64,000 bases of DNA from Cytidiella melzeri (Eukaryota; Basidiomycota; Agaricomycetes; Polyporales; Irpicaceae): assembly GCA_022592445.1 (NCBI GenBank), contig JABYQR010000030.1, positions 162,201 to 226,200 of the forward strand, in the 5' to 3' direction. A program made the translations under genes and the position numbers. Of the stretch, positions 62,665 through 64,000 are shown piece after piece. The notes beneath the pieces were generated by a model. That model was not told where the DNA came from and did not search any database. It worked only from the letters and a program-made list of their open reading frames with translations. Each line of letters starts with the position of its first letter. Position 1 is the stretch's first letter.

Positions 62665-64000
62665 TCATTGGTGAACTTTGTCGTTCATGAGTGCTTCCTT
62701 GACCCATCTCAGGATTTCATCATTGTTGATAGGCGAGTCATGAGAGTTTACAATAGCAGAGATGGCAAAAAACTCGGGTTTAAGGAGAATTTTGTCCTCG
62801 TTATCGGAATTTACCCCCTCTTCATGATCTGGCCTCCTGGACAGAGGATCTGCGGTAAGCATGGTCTTTCCGGGTTTGTGCCGGAGCACAAAATTGAATC
62901 GCGTGAGGTATAACGCCCATCGCGCTTGTCTCCGAGTCAGCTTCTGGGCATTCCTGAAATATGTCAGGTTTTGGTGATCCGACCATATTTCTACGGTAAT
63001 CGGATGTCCCTCCAGATGTTGACGATACTCTTCCAGGGCGCGGATAATAGCCAACAACTCTTTATCGTATATCTCATAGTTACGTTCATGGACGTTGAGT
63101 GATTTAGAGTAGAAGGCTACTGGATGCCACAGCTTGTCAGCTGGATCCAGTTGTGATAGTACCACTCCTGTAGCAAAGTCGCTAGCGTCTGTTTCCAGAC
63201 GGAAAGGGTTTTCGTCATCTGGTATCCTCAGAATGGGTGCTGACGTAAAAGCCTGTTTCAGACTTTGGAAGGCCTGTTCCTGAGCATCTTTCCAGATCCA
63301 GGGTTGGTCCTTCTTTGTAAGAATAGTGAGCGGTTTCGCATGTTTAGCAAAGTCCTTGATGAAACGCCGATAGAAGTTGGCGAAGCCTAAGAAGGCTTGG
63401 ACTTGCTTAACCTTTTCAGGTCGCGGCCACTCAGTAACTCCAGTGAGTTTGGCTGGGTCCATCTCGATGTGTCCGTGAGAAATGATCATGCCTAGGTACT
63501 CAATGCGATCTTTTTCAAAGAAGCATTTTTCCGGTTTGGCAAATAGATCGTTCTCGCGTAGACGCTTGAGCACTTCCTGTGTGATACGACGGTTTTCCTT
63601 CTTGTCTTCAGTGAAGATGAGGATGTCGTCAGATACACCATGACATGTCCTTCTAAGATCAAATCACTCAGAATTTCATTCATCATGGCTTGGAACGTCG
63701 CAGGTGCGTTGCTGAAACCGAAATACATCAACTTGGCTTCGAAAGACCACGGTGTGTGATGAACGCCGTCTTCCATTCGTCACCCTTTCGGATGCGAACG
63801 TTATTGTATCCCCATCTAAGATCAATCTTGAGAAGACCTTAGCTTTGCTTAACGAATTGATTAAATCGTTGATGCGAGGTATGGGGTACCGGTTTTTCAC
63901 CGTGATGTCGTTCAGTTTTCGGTAGTCTTGCACAAGGCGCAACGAGCCATCTTTCTTCTTGACGAAGAACACAGGTGCTGCAATCGGACTTTTCGATTTG
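62665..64000 (-). pseudogene. Chromodomain gypsy pol, reverse transcriptase and RNase H (runs off window)
   Basis: From the right edge: [20 protein letters not shown], then [30 protein letters not shown], and the region of the catalytic Y-L-D-D near 63630. RNase H follows with LETDASDFATGVVLSQ and KELLAIIRALEEYRQHL and WSDHQNLTYF. Three apparent single-base deletions lie near 63828, 63743 and 63630, and the last breaks the catalytic motif. The protease and Gag are beyond 64000. Confidence 0.9.

Noticed and set aside
1..64000. tRNA, rRNA or other structured RNA genes
   Set aside because: None could be recognised by eye; a covariance-model scan would be needed to exclude tRNAs.

Overview
The window reads as nuclear DNA of a mushroom-forming basidiomycete (Agaricomycetes type). 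The evidence is short introns of about 48-90 nt with GT..AG ends, a DUF6533 membrane protein, an unspecific-peroxygenase-type heme-thiolate protein, VID27, an arrestin-like protein, and fungal LINE and chromodomain gypsy elements. No species is claimed. No bacterial, organellar or CRISPR content was seen.

Layout. (1) 1-6.4 kb: a broken hAT/DUF659 transposase, repeat-rich DNA and a small secreted-protein gene on the minus strand. (2) 6.4-25.7 kb: an ordinary gene island. It holds an RTA1-like pseudogene, an Rpr2/Rpp21/SNM1-type RNase P/MRP subunit, a BTB-like protein, a small unknown gene, VID27, a cytochrome P450 relic, a MetE-like methyl transferase, a DUF6533 protein, a HAD phosphatase and an arrestin-like protein. 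(3) 25.7-36.7 kb: a 161-bp Harbinger-like MITE, a second secreted-protein gene, a solo LTR with a 5-bp target duplication, and an 8.4-kb LINE with a 15-bp target duplication and poly(A) tail. (4) 36.7-49.7 kb: a CpG-poor repeat block with inverted repeats, a ~144-bp tandem array, old LTRs, a foldback element, two more secreted-protein genes, and decayed copies of two genes whose better copies lie at 52-55 kb. (5) 49.7-55 kb: non-repeat DNA with a conserved-looking hypothetical gene and a peroxygenase gene. (6) 55-64 kb: two small unknown genes, a decayed transposon-associated gene, a foldback element, an LTR of one family, and inside it a chromodomain gypsy element that itself carries a nested solo LTR and runs off the window end.

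The most interesting signal is a family of at least four small secreted proteins (minus strand 5343-6070 and 26846-27286; plus strand 42030-42449 and 49328-49650). They share a signal peptide of the pattern M-x-F-[SP]...F-H-x4-S-A-[IK]-P but have unrelated mature regions. Three have an intron in the untranslated leader, and three share a promoter motif. Promoter-like relics of the family are also dispersed in the local repeats, so the family appears to have spread with repeat DNA. The second strong signal is a duplicated peroxygenase locus whose old copy has lost nearly all its CpG sites to TpG/CpA, the pattern expected from methylation-driven decay.

Exon models were assembled by eye from splice signals and reading phase. 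Where all exons sum to a whole number of codons this is stated. Homology calls are from motif recognition only; no database search was run.
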